From a virus: a stretch of 42,860 bases of DNA. A program made the translations under genes and the position numbers. Shown here in pieces: positions 22,725 to 29,849 of the stretch. The stretch covers positions 1 through 42,860 of IMG/VR virus record IMGVR_UViG_3300043446_003464, one strand, 5' to 3'. The notes under the pieces were generated by a model, which ran no database searches, was not told where the DNA came from, and saw only the letters and a list, made by a program, of their open reading frames with translations. How positions within the stretch are numbered: the first letter of the stretch is position 1; each line of letters starts with the position of its first letter.

Positions 22725-22991
22725 TCAGTTCCTTTGTTGAGCACTTGTCCACGGGCCGAGCCCGAGTCCGACGAAGCCGTCGGCCAGACCTGGCGAGCCC
22801 TCTGGCAGCACGTAGATGACTTCGCGCATGCACTCGCGACCGGTGTAGGTCCGCGTCTCGCGGTCCCACTCGCGCAGGTGCAGCCGGTCACCGATCTTGA
22901 AACCCCGGTCGTTGCGGCGCAACTCGAAGGGTTTACGGTAGGTGTCCTCGAAGAACACCGTCCACAGCTTCAATTCGTGCGTGGTCATCAT
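22725..22991 (-). CDS. DUF3850 / ASCH-PUA-like protein
   Basis: 88 aa. HELKLWTVFFEDTYRKPFELR, NDRGFKIGDRLHLREWD and YTGRECMREVIYVL follow the DUF3850 pattern (HELK, FE-x-R-x-NDR-x-F-x-x-GD-x-L-x-L-x-E-W), a small PUA-like fold found in many phages and thought to bind RNA. Start ATG 22991 (ATGATGA) overlaps the upstream stop. Confidence 0.8.
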   Translation of the reverse strand: MMTTHELKLWTVFFEDTYRKPFELRRNDRGFKIGDRLHLREWDRETRTYTGRECMREVIYVLPEGSPGLADGFVGLGLGPWTSAQQRN

Positions 22992-23827
22992 CGTGTCCAA
23001 TGCTTCGGGTTGCGATCCGCGTACTTCGCGGTGATGTCGGCCTGCCGGCGTTCCACGTCGGCATAGGTCGGGCGCATGTCGAGGTGCGGCGGCCGGTCGT
23101 CCACAAGTTTGCCCGCCGCCTCGGCCTCCAGCAGGATCGCACAGCACGCCATGATGTTGCCCAGGTGGTGCGTGCCGTCGGCCGGGTCGTGCGTCTCGCC
23201 GCTCAGGTAGCCGTCAGCGTGGCGACCGATGGCGTCGAGGTAGATACTGGCCCGCGCGCCCGCCTCGCGCCAGTTCCAGGCTCCGTACTTGACCCGCCCG
23301 CAATGCTGGGCAAGTGCCCAATGCGCCTTGGCGATCGGGCTGAGCAGCCCCAGGGGCACGCGGCCTGTTGCCGCGGCGTCTTTCGGGTTGGTGGGCTTGG
23401 TGCCTGCCGTCGGCACGGCCCAGCGTCGCACCTGCGAGACCTTCGGGATCGCGTCAGCGTGGCCAGTCGTGTAGGCGAATTCAGGTTGCCGCCACGTCTT
23501 TGCCGCTTCGACCATCTCGTCGAGGGCCGATTGGCAGGTCACCGGTTGCGGCGCGGGCCAGATGCCGGCAGCACGCTGCGCCTCTTCCTGGGTGTCAAAC
23601 GGTGGCGGCAGCATGTCGTCGCGCGCCACTCGCACAGTGGCCGGCTCGGCTTCCTGCGGCCACGCGTCGAGCCTCGACAGATCGACTTTCGCGCCGGGCG
23701 TGCCGGCGGGGTTGCCATTACCGCGCCGCGCCAGGCTGACGGCTTCGCGCAGGCCAGCGACGATCGAGCCTGGGACGTTTGGGTTGCAAGTTGCTTCGAT
23801 GAGCAGGTCGTCGAGCAGTTTAATCAT
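22988..23827 (-). CDS. DUF5664-type nucleotide hydrolase-like protein with N-terminal extension
   Basis: 279 aa. The first 140 residues are not recognised. From about residue 145, NPKDAAATGRVPLGLLSP, KYGAWNWREAG, YLDAIGRHADGYLSGE and HHLGNIMACCAILLEAE match the DUF5664 family, which Pfam links with dATP/dGTP diphosphohydrolase domains in phages. A role in shaping the dNTP pool is plausible, perhaps in step with the 7-deazaguanine genes. Activity is not established; the N-terminal part is unusual. Confidence 0.7.
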   Translation of the reverse strand: MIKLLDDLLIEATCNPNVPGSIVAGLREAVSLARRGNGNPAGTPGAKVDLSRLDAWPQEAEPATVRVARDDMLPPPFDTQEEAQRAAGIWPAPQPVTCQSALDEMVEAAKTWRQPEFAYTTGHADAIPKVSQVRRWAVPTAGTKPTNPKDAAATGRVPLGLLSPIAKAHWALAQHCGRVKYGAWNWREAGARASIYLDAIGRHADGYLSGETHDPADGTHHLGNIMACCAILLEAEAAGKLVDDRPPHLDMRPTYADVERRQADITAKYADRNPKHWTR

Positions 23828-24018
23828 CGGTTCACCTTGTGGAGTAGTACAGACTGGATGATCTCGGCGTGCTTGCCGATCTCAGGGGGCCGCGGTTTGG
23901 CCCGCAGACCGATGATGATGCCGGTGCGCGTGACGTGCCCTTCGCGGCCGTCAGGCAGCCGCACCGGGCCGGGCGTGTGGGCGGCGGCCATTGGTACGGG
24001 GAGACGGGCTACTTTCAC
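23824..24018 (-). CDS. Hypothetical 64-aa phage protein
   Basis: Not recognised. The GTG at 24018 overlaps the upstream stop (GTGA); the alternative ATG ten codons on would leave a gap. Basic, with strand-like HVTRTGIIIGLRAKPRPPE. Confidence 0.55.
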   Translation of the reverse strand: MKVARLPVPMAAAHTPGPVRLPDGREGHVTRTGIIIGLRAKPRPPEIGKHAEIIQSVLLHKVNR

Positions 24019-24371
24019 GGCCGGCTCACTATCGGCGAGTCGTTCTTTCCACGCGTCTTGACCGCCGCTACACCGTTGGTCGGCACGTCTGCAGGGCGCC
24101 AGATGTGGCCGCAGGCATGGCAAAGGTGGCTGCGATGCGGAGGGTTGCGCCATGCCTCCGTCGCAGCGTCGATGTGCTGCGCGCCGCAGTTTGGGCAGTG
24201 GAGCACCATGTCGATCGGCACCGTCAGGCCATCAACAATGTCGCGGATGAGCTTCGACACGGCGGGGCCGAAAACGCCCGTTGACATGTCGCGCCGACCG
24301 AGCCCATCCTCGGCCACAGCCTTTGCAAGAAGCGTCGCCATGATCGTGGTTTGCATGCCTTTTACGCTCAT
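24015..24371 (-). CDS. Zinc-ribbon phage protein (CPNCG...CHACG)
   Basis: 118 aa. HCPNCGAQHID and, 20 residues later, HLCHACGHIWRPADVPTNGV give two CxxC knuckles that would bind one zinc. The same end sequence (HRSHLC-x-x-CG-x-x-WRPADVPTNGV) recurs in many phage proteins of unknown role. N-terminal helices precede it. ATGA overlap with the upstream gene. Confidence 0.75.
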   Translation of the reverse strand: MSVKGMQTTIMATLLAKAVAEDGLGRRDMSTGVFGPAVSKLIRDIVDGLTVPIDMVLHCPNCGAQHIDAATEAWRNPPHRSHLCHACGHIWRPADVPTNGVAAVKTRGKNDSPIVSRP

Positions 24372-24619
24372 AGTTCCATCATCCTTTTCGCCTGTTCCAG
24401 GCTGAGCGAGTTGTGCGCGTAGTGCATTGCCCCTTCGATCTCGACGCGACGGTAAAAGTCAGTCACGCTGGCCGTGTACTCCGTCGGGTCGAGCCGATGC
24501 ACCTTGACCCCTCCGCGATGGATCTCGCCGCGGCCAAGCTGGCGCTTGTGCTCGTGCGTCGGGCCGCTGATGTGGCCCGCTGCGAATCCGTCGAGCGGGC
24601 CTCCGATGAAGATGCTCAC
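24368..24619 (-). CDS. Hypothetical 83-aa phage protein
   Basis: Not recognised. Begins MSIFIGGPLDG, a start seen in many small phage proteins (a GGPxDG turn), then a mixed charged region (HEHKRQLGRGEIH) and a helical end. Coupled to both neighbours by ATGA overlaps. Confidence 0.65.
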   Translation of the reverse strand: MSIFIGGPLDGFAAGHISGPTHEHKRQLGRGEIHRGGVKVHRLDPTEYTASVTDFYRRVEIEGAMHYAHNSLSLEQAKRMMEL

Positions 24620-24837
24620 GGCTCCCCCTTCTCGCGGATCCGTTCCGCATCGTCACGCCCCTGGACACGCCGCACACCGCGCAGCACGCGCATCGGCGCG
24701 GACTCGTCAGCGGGCTTGACGCTGATCCGCTTTGCCGCCCGGTGCTTGTCCATCGCGTCGAGCGTTGCGTCAACTCTGCTTGGCGCCGTTACCTCGTACG
24801 GCTTGTCGGCATCGACGAAGACGAGGAATTTAGGCAT
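24616..24837 (-). CDS. Hypothetical 73-aa basic phage protein
   Basis: Not recognised. The first 45 residues look like a small alpha-beta unit (KFLVFVDADKPYEVTAPSR, then a helix); the end is highly charged (RRVQGRDDAERIREKGEP). It overlaps the upstream gene by eight bases. Confidence 0.6.
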   Translation of the reverse strand: MPKFLVFVDADKPYEVTAPSRVDATLDAMDKHRAAKRISVKPADESAPMRVLRGVRRVQGRDDAERIREKGEP

Positions 24838-25057
24838 TGCGCAGCTCCGGGAACAGGGCCCGCTCGGCCGGGCCAGCGCCCTCGACGACGATCACCACAT
24901 CGCGCGGCGCTTCGGCCGCGATGATGCTGATGGCCGTTGCGTCGGGCGTGGCGCGGTGGGCGAACTTCTCGCCGCTCTTGTCGCCGAAAGCGGCCCACGG
25001 GCCCATCGGGGTAGCGTACCAGCCGCTGGGGGTCTGCATCAAGGTGACTGCGTTCAT
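24830..25057 (-). CDS. Hypothetical 75-aa phage protein
   Basis: First gene of the long thirteen-gene... leftward unit from promoter copy 6 (this gene to 20965 makes twelve genes). GGAG lies six bases before the ATG. The sequence has a Trp/Gly-rich N-terminus (PSGWYATPMGPWAAFG) and a strand-rich end (DVVIVVEGAG). Not recognised. Confidence 0.65.
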   Translation of the reverse strand: MNAVTLMQTPSGWYATPMGPWAAFGDKSGEKFAHRATPDATAISIIAAEAPRDVVIVVEGAGPAERALFPELRNA

Positions 25058-25083
25058 GGCGTTCTCCGGGTTGCGATGGGTGA

Positions 25084-25125
25084 ACTTTAGCGCACGGCGG
25101 GCGCGTGCGCAATACCGTTTGTCAG
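25084..25125 (-). promoter_or_regulatory. Class 1 promoter-operator, copy 6
   Basis: Minus strand: -35 TTGCGC (25112-25107), 17-bp spacer, -10 TAAAGT (25089-25084). The dyad at 25088-25106 has one degenerate half-site, and its centre is the reverse complement of that in copies 3 and 8. The upstream box is at 25113-25125. It leads the twelve-gene unit 25057-20965. Confidence 0.8.
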
Positions 25126-25131
25126 GTTATG

Positions 25132-25335
25132 TCAGCGATTGACGATGAACTGCGTTACTTCGCTCGCAAAGGCGTTGTCGAGCAAAACAGAGCCGTCGCT
25201 GGCAACCACCTTCCAGCCGCGAGAGGCCGGGCGGATCGTCAGCGTGCTGCCGTCGTTCATTTTCACGGTAACGCCGTCGTCAACGTGACCGCGCAGGGGG
25301 TGAAATGCCGCTTGCGTGGTGGTTGTGAAATTCAT
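25132..25335 (-). CDS. Hypothetical 67-aa phage protein
   Basis: Not recognised. GGAG six bases before the ATG at 25335; its own class 1 promoter lies 25 bases upstream. The product is beta-rich (DGVTVKMNDGSTLTIRP, WKVVASDGSVLL), suggesting a small barrel. It stops just upstream of promoter copy 6. Confidence 0.65.
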   Translation of the reverse strand: MNFTTTTQAAFHPLRGHVDDGVTVKMNDGSTLTIRPASRGWKVVASDGSVLLDNAFASEVTQFIVNR

Positions 25336-25360
25336 GTTGCGCTCCGTTGTTGATGAACGT

Positions 25361-25389
25361 ACTTTAGCGCACAGCGTTCGCCATGTCAA
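25361..25389 (-). promoter_or_regulatory. Class 1 promoter, copy 7, inside the polymerase 3' end
   Basis: Minus strand: -35 TTGACA (25389-25384, consensus), 17-bp spacer, -10 TAAAGT (25366-25361). The dyad at 25365-25383 is degenerate in its distal half. The upstream box of copies 1-6 is absent. The -35 and spacer lie inside the last codons of the DNA polymerase gene. Confidence 0.75.
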
Positions 25390-27418
25390 ACCCCACGTCG
25401 TTAAGTATTGCACGCGCCTTCGCGATATACCAGGCGTAATCGATGTCGTCTGGGAACACGTCAGGCAGCGTCATGCATGGCTTTGCGCCGTACGATGAGC
25501 CGACCCAGTTACCGTTGGTGGCGTACACGATTGGGCCTGGCGAGTTCTTGCCGTAATACCAGCGGACTACCTTTCCGAGGTGCTCCGGCCGGCGCGGCGG
25601 GAAGCTGGCCGCGTACGCTTCGGCCGGGCTGCTGCACTCAGGCCACAGGCTGCCGCGCGTCCACTTCCGGCCTTCGCGCCGCCACCCCATTGCTTCCAGT
25701 CGCGGCACCAGGTCGCGCACCAACTCACCCTTGATCGGCCCGTCGCCCCACATCTTGACCCCGCCACCGTTGACCTTCTGAATCGTGACGAACTTGCGGA
25801 TGTCGGTGCACGTGATGATGGTCCACTCGATCGGCGTGCCGTTGGCAAGGAACTCCGCGACGGCATCGCTGCACACCTCACAGTCTGGGTTCTTCTTCTC
25901 AACGAGCCCGGCCTTGGCGTACTCGCCCTTGCGCTTGATGTCGCCCTTTACGGGTATTGCAAAGTAGCTGTTCACGTCGCGCGCATAGATGGCGCGATAA
26001 TCCTCCGTCTCCATGCGCAGAGACGTGCGCCGCTCCCACTCGGCGATGAGCCAGTCGCAAGCTGCGATCTTGCCGCGTGGACACATGAGCACCAGGCCGT
26101 CAGTGTTGGCGCTGATCACGCGGATCCCGTACGACTCCATCCACTCGATCAGCATCAGTAGCGAGAGTTGGCCGGGCAGCGTGGTGTTGATGAGCATCTC
26201 GGGCGCCCACACCACGCTGTGCGGGCTGCCGGTCTTGCCGAACGTGCCGTTGATCTGGATCTTTCCTCCAGCGTCGTCCGTCTCGGTGTCGGCATACTCG
26301 ACGGAACCTTTCTTGTCGGCAGCCTTCAGCGCCTTGAGCTTCGCTTTGCTGGCCTCTCGCTCCTGCTTGATGCCCTTGTACTCCACCTGGAACGCCGGGC
26401 CGAGTGCTGGCGGCCAACACCCGGAGTTCGTGATCAGGTTAGGGTAATAGGCCGTCACGTCAGGCATGCGCACAAGGTGCGTGTCACTGCTCACCGCGAC
26501 AAGCTGCTTTTCCTGGCTGTGCAGGCCGCCTATGCCGAGCTGGTAGACCGTCTGGCCAACCACCACGGTGAGTCCTTCCAGCTCCGGCGGCATCGCCACG
26601 CACTTGCCCTTGACGGGATCGTCGTCGGGCCCGCGCATGCTGGGCGGGGGCTGGATGCGGAACACGGCATTGCGCACGATGTCAAGCGCCCGCTGCAGTT
26701 GCGGCAGCGTGAAGGTGATGTGCTCCGGCACGTTGCAGCGGAAGCGGAACGACCAGTCGATCGTTGGTTTGTAGATTCGCCGGCCGACGGCCATCTCGCA
26801 TCGCTTGCGCAACACCGCCTCGGCGACCTGGGCGTCGGACTTGCTGCGCAGGTCGATGCCGTAGCGTGCCGTCAGCCTCTCGCGCTGGCGCAGTTGCGGC
26901 GCCAGCGCGTTGAACAGCGCGAGCAGCACGTCAAGGTCGTTCTCGCAATAGTCCGCAACCTCGACAATCTGCGCGGGCGTGAGTGCCGTGCCCGGGTCGT
27001 ACGGCAAGTCTCGCATTGTCTTGTGGTGGATGCGCCCGGCGTATTGCTTCTGCGACCCAGCGCCAGGGCACACCTTCATAATGTCGATGTGGTCGGCTGG
27101 CGCCCATTCGCCCATGCCGAGATCCCACGGCATCACCTTGTCCACGATGAGCCGGTCGTTAAGCTCCTTGAGCTGCTCCGTGTTGAAGCCGGCCATCACG
27201 CCGCGCAGCATCGGTACGTCGTAACTCAGGCCGTTGAAGCTCACGACGGTATAGGTCTGGAATAGCCGTTCGATCTGCTCCGTCTGCTCGCATGAGAAGG
27301 CCGCGCCGTCACGGATCTCGAAACTGAGCGTCACCCCGCCGATCGGCCGCAGCTTGAGCAACCAAAAGTTGGGGTAGCACTCCGTGTCGAAGACGGCGCG
27401 AAGGCGCGGCAGCGTCAC
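25364..27418 (-). CDS. Family B DNA polymerase with 3'-5' exonuclease
   Basis: 684-aa replicative polymerase. Exonuclease motifs: FDTE (Asp11, Glu13), SFNGLSYD (Asn62, Asp67) and YCENDLDVL (Tyr157, Asp161). Polymerase motifs: A, DVTAYYPNLI; B, KIQINGTFGKTGS; C, ANTDGLVL, in which the first Asp of DTD is Asn, a position that is not the catalytic metal ligand in known family B enzymes. Compact size and no terminal-protein insertions seen. Start GTG at 27418 overlaps the upstream TGA; the frame is open 117 codons further but that stretch covers the repeat gene at 27415-27720. Confidence 0.9.
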   Translation of the reverse strand: MTLPRLRAVFDTECYPNFWLLKLRPIGGVTLSFEIRDGAAFSCEQTEQIERLFQTYTVVSFNGLSYDVPMLRGVMAGFNTEQLKELNDRLIVDKVMPWDLGMGEWAPADHIDIMKVCPGAGSQKQYAGRIHHKTMRDLPYDPGTALTPAQIVEVADYCENDLDVLLALFNALAPQLRQRERLTARYGIDLRSKSDAQVAEAVLRKRCEMAVGRRIYKPTIDWSFRFRCNVPEHITFTLPQLQRALDIVRNAVFRIQPPPSMRGPDDDPVKGKCVAMPPELEGLTVVVGQTVYQLGIGGLHSQEKQLVAVSSDTHLVRMPDVTAYYPNLITNSGCWPPALGPAFQVEYKGIKQEREASKAKLKALKAADKKGSVEYADTETDDAGGKIQINGTFGKTGSPHSVVWAPEMLINTTLPGQLSLLMLIEWMESYGIRVISANTDGLVLMCPRGKIAACDWLIAEWERRTSLRMETEDYRAIYARDVNSYFAIPVKGDIKRKGEYAKAGLVEKKNPDCEVCSDAVAEFLANGTPIEWTIITCTDIRKFVTIQKVNGGGVKMWGDGPIKGELVRDLVPRLEAMGWRREGRKWTRGSLWPECSSPAEAYAASFPPRRPEHLGKVVRWYYGKNSPGPIVYATNGNWVGSSYGAKPCMTLPDVFPDDIDYAWYIAKARAILNDVGFDMANAVR

Positions 27419-27720
27419 CTGGCCACCTTCGTACCGCGTGGCCACGGTGTGGCGTCCAACGTGGCGCGCAGCCACGCGGAGCCGCCAAGCGCCTTGAACC
27501 TGCGCAGTTGTGCGGGCTCGGCGCGGAACGACTGCGTGACGAGGTTGTCGCCAGCAGACGGGTGCGCCGTGACGGCCTTTGATCCCCGCGGCGCGCAATG
27601 GATCCTCTCGCGCACCCAGGCCCCGCCCCCCAGCGCGGCGAACTTGCGCAGTTGCGCGGGCTCGGCGCGGAACGACTGCACGACCATCCGTTCCGCGCCA
27701 AGCAATCGCGCCCCGCTCAT
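27415..27720 (-). CDS. Small protein with two copies of a QSFRAEPAQLRxFxALGG repeat
   Basis: 101 aa, between SSB-like and polymerase genes and coupled to both. Two repeats of about 28 residues start with QSFRAEPAQLR and contain ALGGGAWVRERI or ALGGSAWLRATL. The ALGG-x-x-W-L-R segment is common in short phage proteins that look like ribbon-helix or DNA-binding units. The DNA of the repeats is nearly identical at 27497-27540 and 27641-27684, so the duplication is recent. Confidence 0.7.
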   Translation of the reverse strand: MSGARLLGAERMVVQSFRAEPAQLRKFAALGGGAWVRERIHCAPRGSKAVTAHPSAGDNLVTQSFRAEPAQLRRFKALGGSAWLRATLDATPWPRGTKVAR

Positions 27721-28673
27721 GCCAGATACCCCGCGGCCCGGAGCTGCTCGTCGGTGTGGCCGGCATCACGGAGCTGCTTGTACGTGTGGCCGGCCGCCAG
27801 CGCCGCGGGGCTCAGGGTAGGTGCGGCCGGCGCGATGGGTGCCAGCGGGCCCAGCAAGAACGCCGGGTTCGGCTGGACCACCACGCTAGAAGGGGACGTC
27901 ATCGGGGTGGATCCAGGTGAGGCCGCCGGTTGCGGTACGGGCTGGGACAAAGGGCCGGCACTCTGCGGGAGCACCGCGGCGGGGACGACGGGCAGGCCAT
28001 GGGCGGTAGGCGCGGTCGTGCCGGGCAACGCAGCGGCGGGCGGGGTCAGCGTGGTGGACGCCAGCGGTACGGCCGACGCGCCGGGCGGCAGGGCCGATTG
28101 GCCGAACCCAGCGACCGACGGATCGGGTGCGACTTCGATGAGCGGCCCGTATCCGGCAAGCGCGACCATGACCGGGTTAAGGTAAACCCCGGGCGTATCG
28201 CCGGTGTTCCCTGCGACGTTGGCGAAAACCTCGACGTATCGCCCAGGCATGAACTCTTCGCCTGGCATCGGCGCCGACCCAGTGGCGTTCCACGTCGAGA
28301 TCGGCCCCCGCTTCTCGGTGCTGAATTTGAGGATCCAGTGCCCCGGATGGCCTTCCCTGTCGCAGTTCCGTTTCATCTTCTTGTTCGGCACGGTCGAATC
28401 GCCATCTTCGATTTTCCAAGAGAAGCTCGGGTGTTGAGACATTTGCGGGTAGGCCTTTTGCCCTTCGGCCCAGATGATTTGTCCCCACTGGGTCTGCGAC
28501 CAGTGCGTATGCCCCGGCGTCTTGGCCACAGCGACGGCGAAAAAGCGGGACTCGCGCTGCAATCCGTCTTTGCCAAGAAGCGGCGCCCCGGTCTTCGGGT
28601 CGGTCTTCTTCTGAACCTTCCACAATTGGCCCTGCACGATGCGGCCTACGGGAATCTTGAGATCGACTGACAT
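27717..28673 (-). CDS. ssDNA-binding-like replication protein (DUF2815-type) with Pro/Ala tail
   Basis: 318 aa. The first 150 residues form an OB-like domain (FFAVAVAKTPGHTHWSQTQWGQIIW; HPSFSWKIEDGDS; GHWILKFSTEKRGP; GEEFMPGRYVEVFANVAGN) resembling DUF2815 phage ssDNA-binding proteins. Residues 170-290 are a Pro/Ala/Ser-rich linker. The last 23 residues hold two turns of H-T-x-x-Q-L-R-x-A-G, a short helical repeat that may contact partner proteins. A class 2 operator-promoter lies upstream at 28703-28730. Confidence 0.75.
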   Translation of the reverse strand: MSVDLKIPVGRIVQGQLWKVQKKTDPKTGAPLLGKDGLQRESRFFAVAVAKTPGHTHWSQTQWGQIIWAEGQKAYPQMSQHPSFSWKIEDGDSTVPNKKMKRNCDREGHPGHWILKFSTEKRGPISTWNATGSAPMPGEEFMPGRYVEVFANVAGNTGDTPGVYLNPVMVALAGYGPLIEVAPDPSVAGFGQSALPPGASAVPLASTTLTPPAAALPGTTAPTAHGLPVVPAAVLPQSAGPLSQPVPQPAASPGSTPMTSPSSVVVQPNPAFLLGPLAPIAPAAPTLSPAALAAGHTYKQLRDAGHTDEQLRAAGYLA

Positions 28674-28702
28674 TTAGCATTACCTCAGTTGTGAAAACGT
28701 TG

Positions 28703-28730
28703 ATTATGTATTGCTTGACCCGAATGTCAA
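28703..28730 (-). promoter_or_regulatory. Class 2 promoter-operator, copy a
   Basis: Minus strand: -35 TTGACA (28730-28725), 16-bp spacer, -10 CATAAT (28708-28703). The perfect dyad TTGAC-N6-GTCAA occupies 28715-28730 and includes the -35. It overlaps the 3' end of the gene at 28704 and would drive the SSB-like, repeat and polymerase genes. Confidence 0.7.
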
Positions 28731-29849
28731 GCGTGCGAGTGTGCCGTCGTCGGCGATGAGCTTTGCGGCGGCAGGCTTGCGCTTGGCGTACATCGTGACG
28801 ACGGCTTCAGGCACGCCCTTTGAAATGGCCTGCGTCGGCGTGATGACAGCCGGGGGCCTGCGAATGTCGATGCCCATCATGTCGCCCACGACGGCCGCCT
28901 GCGCCTCCGGCACGGTCCACTCAAGGGCCCCGTCCTTGCCGCGCTCCAGCGCCCAGCCCGGCACGGCCGTCCCTGCTCGGATCGTCGCTTCGATCTGCGC
29001 GGCGTTTCCTTTGACGCGCGCCTCCAGCAACGCCAGCGCGCGCGTCAGCGCCCGCTGCTCCAGCCCGAGCGCCGCGGGCGACAGCTCAACCGGCGTGGAC
29101 GCGTCGGCCACGTCTGCCGCGGCGTACCCCTCCCGCTGCAGCGCCTGGCACACGTGGCGCCCGCTGCAGTCGCGGCAACCCTCCGGCGTGGGCCGGGCGG
29201 GCGGGTTCGGTGCCAGGGCCAGCGCGCCCTGGTTGGACAGGATGTTGACCAGCGCCCTGATGCCCGACCCGACACACCGCCACGTGCGGACCGGGCCGTA
29301 CCGGTGGTGGGCGCGAGGCTGCACGATCGTCAGGTCGAGCACCGTCTCTTGATCGTTGAGGTTCGGCTGCTCGCTCATCAGGCCCGACGCGTAGGCGACC
29401 AACTGCTCGTTCTCGAACGCCTCGACGACGGTGCGCCCAAATTTGAGGTCCCACACGTAGAGGATGCGCCGGCCGCTACTGAGCACGCCCCAGGCGGACA
29501 GATCGGCGGTGCCCCAGCACTGCGTGGCGTGCACGCGTGGGATGGCGACGCGTCGTTCGCTGCTGACGATCGACCGCCAGCCCGGGCCGAGCTTCGCCTC
29601 CACGTCCTGGAGCACCAGCTCGACGGCCTCGAACATCTCGCGCGTGACGGCCACGCCGTTGGGCGCACGGTCACCCTCGGCCGGTGGAGTCCCGGCAACC
29701 GTGCGCTCTAGCACCCAGTGGCACGCCGAACCCTCCGCGGCGCTGGCCCGGTCCGACGTGTCCGGGTAGGCCGCCTCCAGCGAGACGGACAGAGCGCAGC
29801 GCCGCCACCGGAACGCGGCGCTGGGGGCAAGTGGGGCGTGCTCGCTCAC
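28704..29849 (-). CDS. DUF2800 / Cas4-like PD-(D/E)XK nuclease
   Basis: 381 aa. Begins LAPSAAFRWRRCALSVSLEAAYPD, the N-terminal Cys of the Cas4/RecB-like clan, followed by EGSACHWVLERTV. The core has WDLKFGRTVVEAFENEQL, the D-x-K of the active site, and C-terminal Cys in CRDCSGRHVC for an iron-sulfur or structural cluster. In phages this gene stands next to ssDNA-binding and polymerase genes and probably acts in recombination or end processing. The GTG at 29849 overlaps the upstream stop (GTGA), so the earlier 32 codons are not used. Confidence 0.8.
   Translation of the reverse strand: MSEHAPLAPSAAFRWRRCALSVSLEAAYPDTSDRASAAEGSACHWVLERTVAGTPPAEGDRAPNGVAVTREMFEAVELVLQDVEAKLGPGWRSIVSSERRVAIPRVHATQCWGTADLSAWGVLSSGRRILYVWDLKFGRTVVEAFENEQLVAYASGLMSEQPNLNDQETVLDLTIVQPRAHHRYGPVRTWRCVGSGIRALVNILSNQGALALAPNPPARPTPEGCRDCSGRHVCQALQREGYAAADVADASTPVELSPAALGLEQRALTRALALLEARVKGNAAQIEATIRAGTAVPGWALERGKDGALEWTVPEAQAAVVGDMMGIDIRRPPAVITPTQAISKGVPEAVVTMYAKRKPAAAKLIADDGTLARLTFGSSNT

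Noticed and set aside
22988-23827. Evidence for a 2-aminoadenine (Z) genome
   Set aside because: Only one nucleotide-hydrolase-like domain is present; no PurZ or DatZ is seen in the window.
27419-27769. N-terminal extension of the polymerase frame by 117 codons
   Set aside because: The extension is the other-frame reading of the repeat gene; the GTG at 27418 overlaps that gene's stop and is followed directly by the exonuclease motif.
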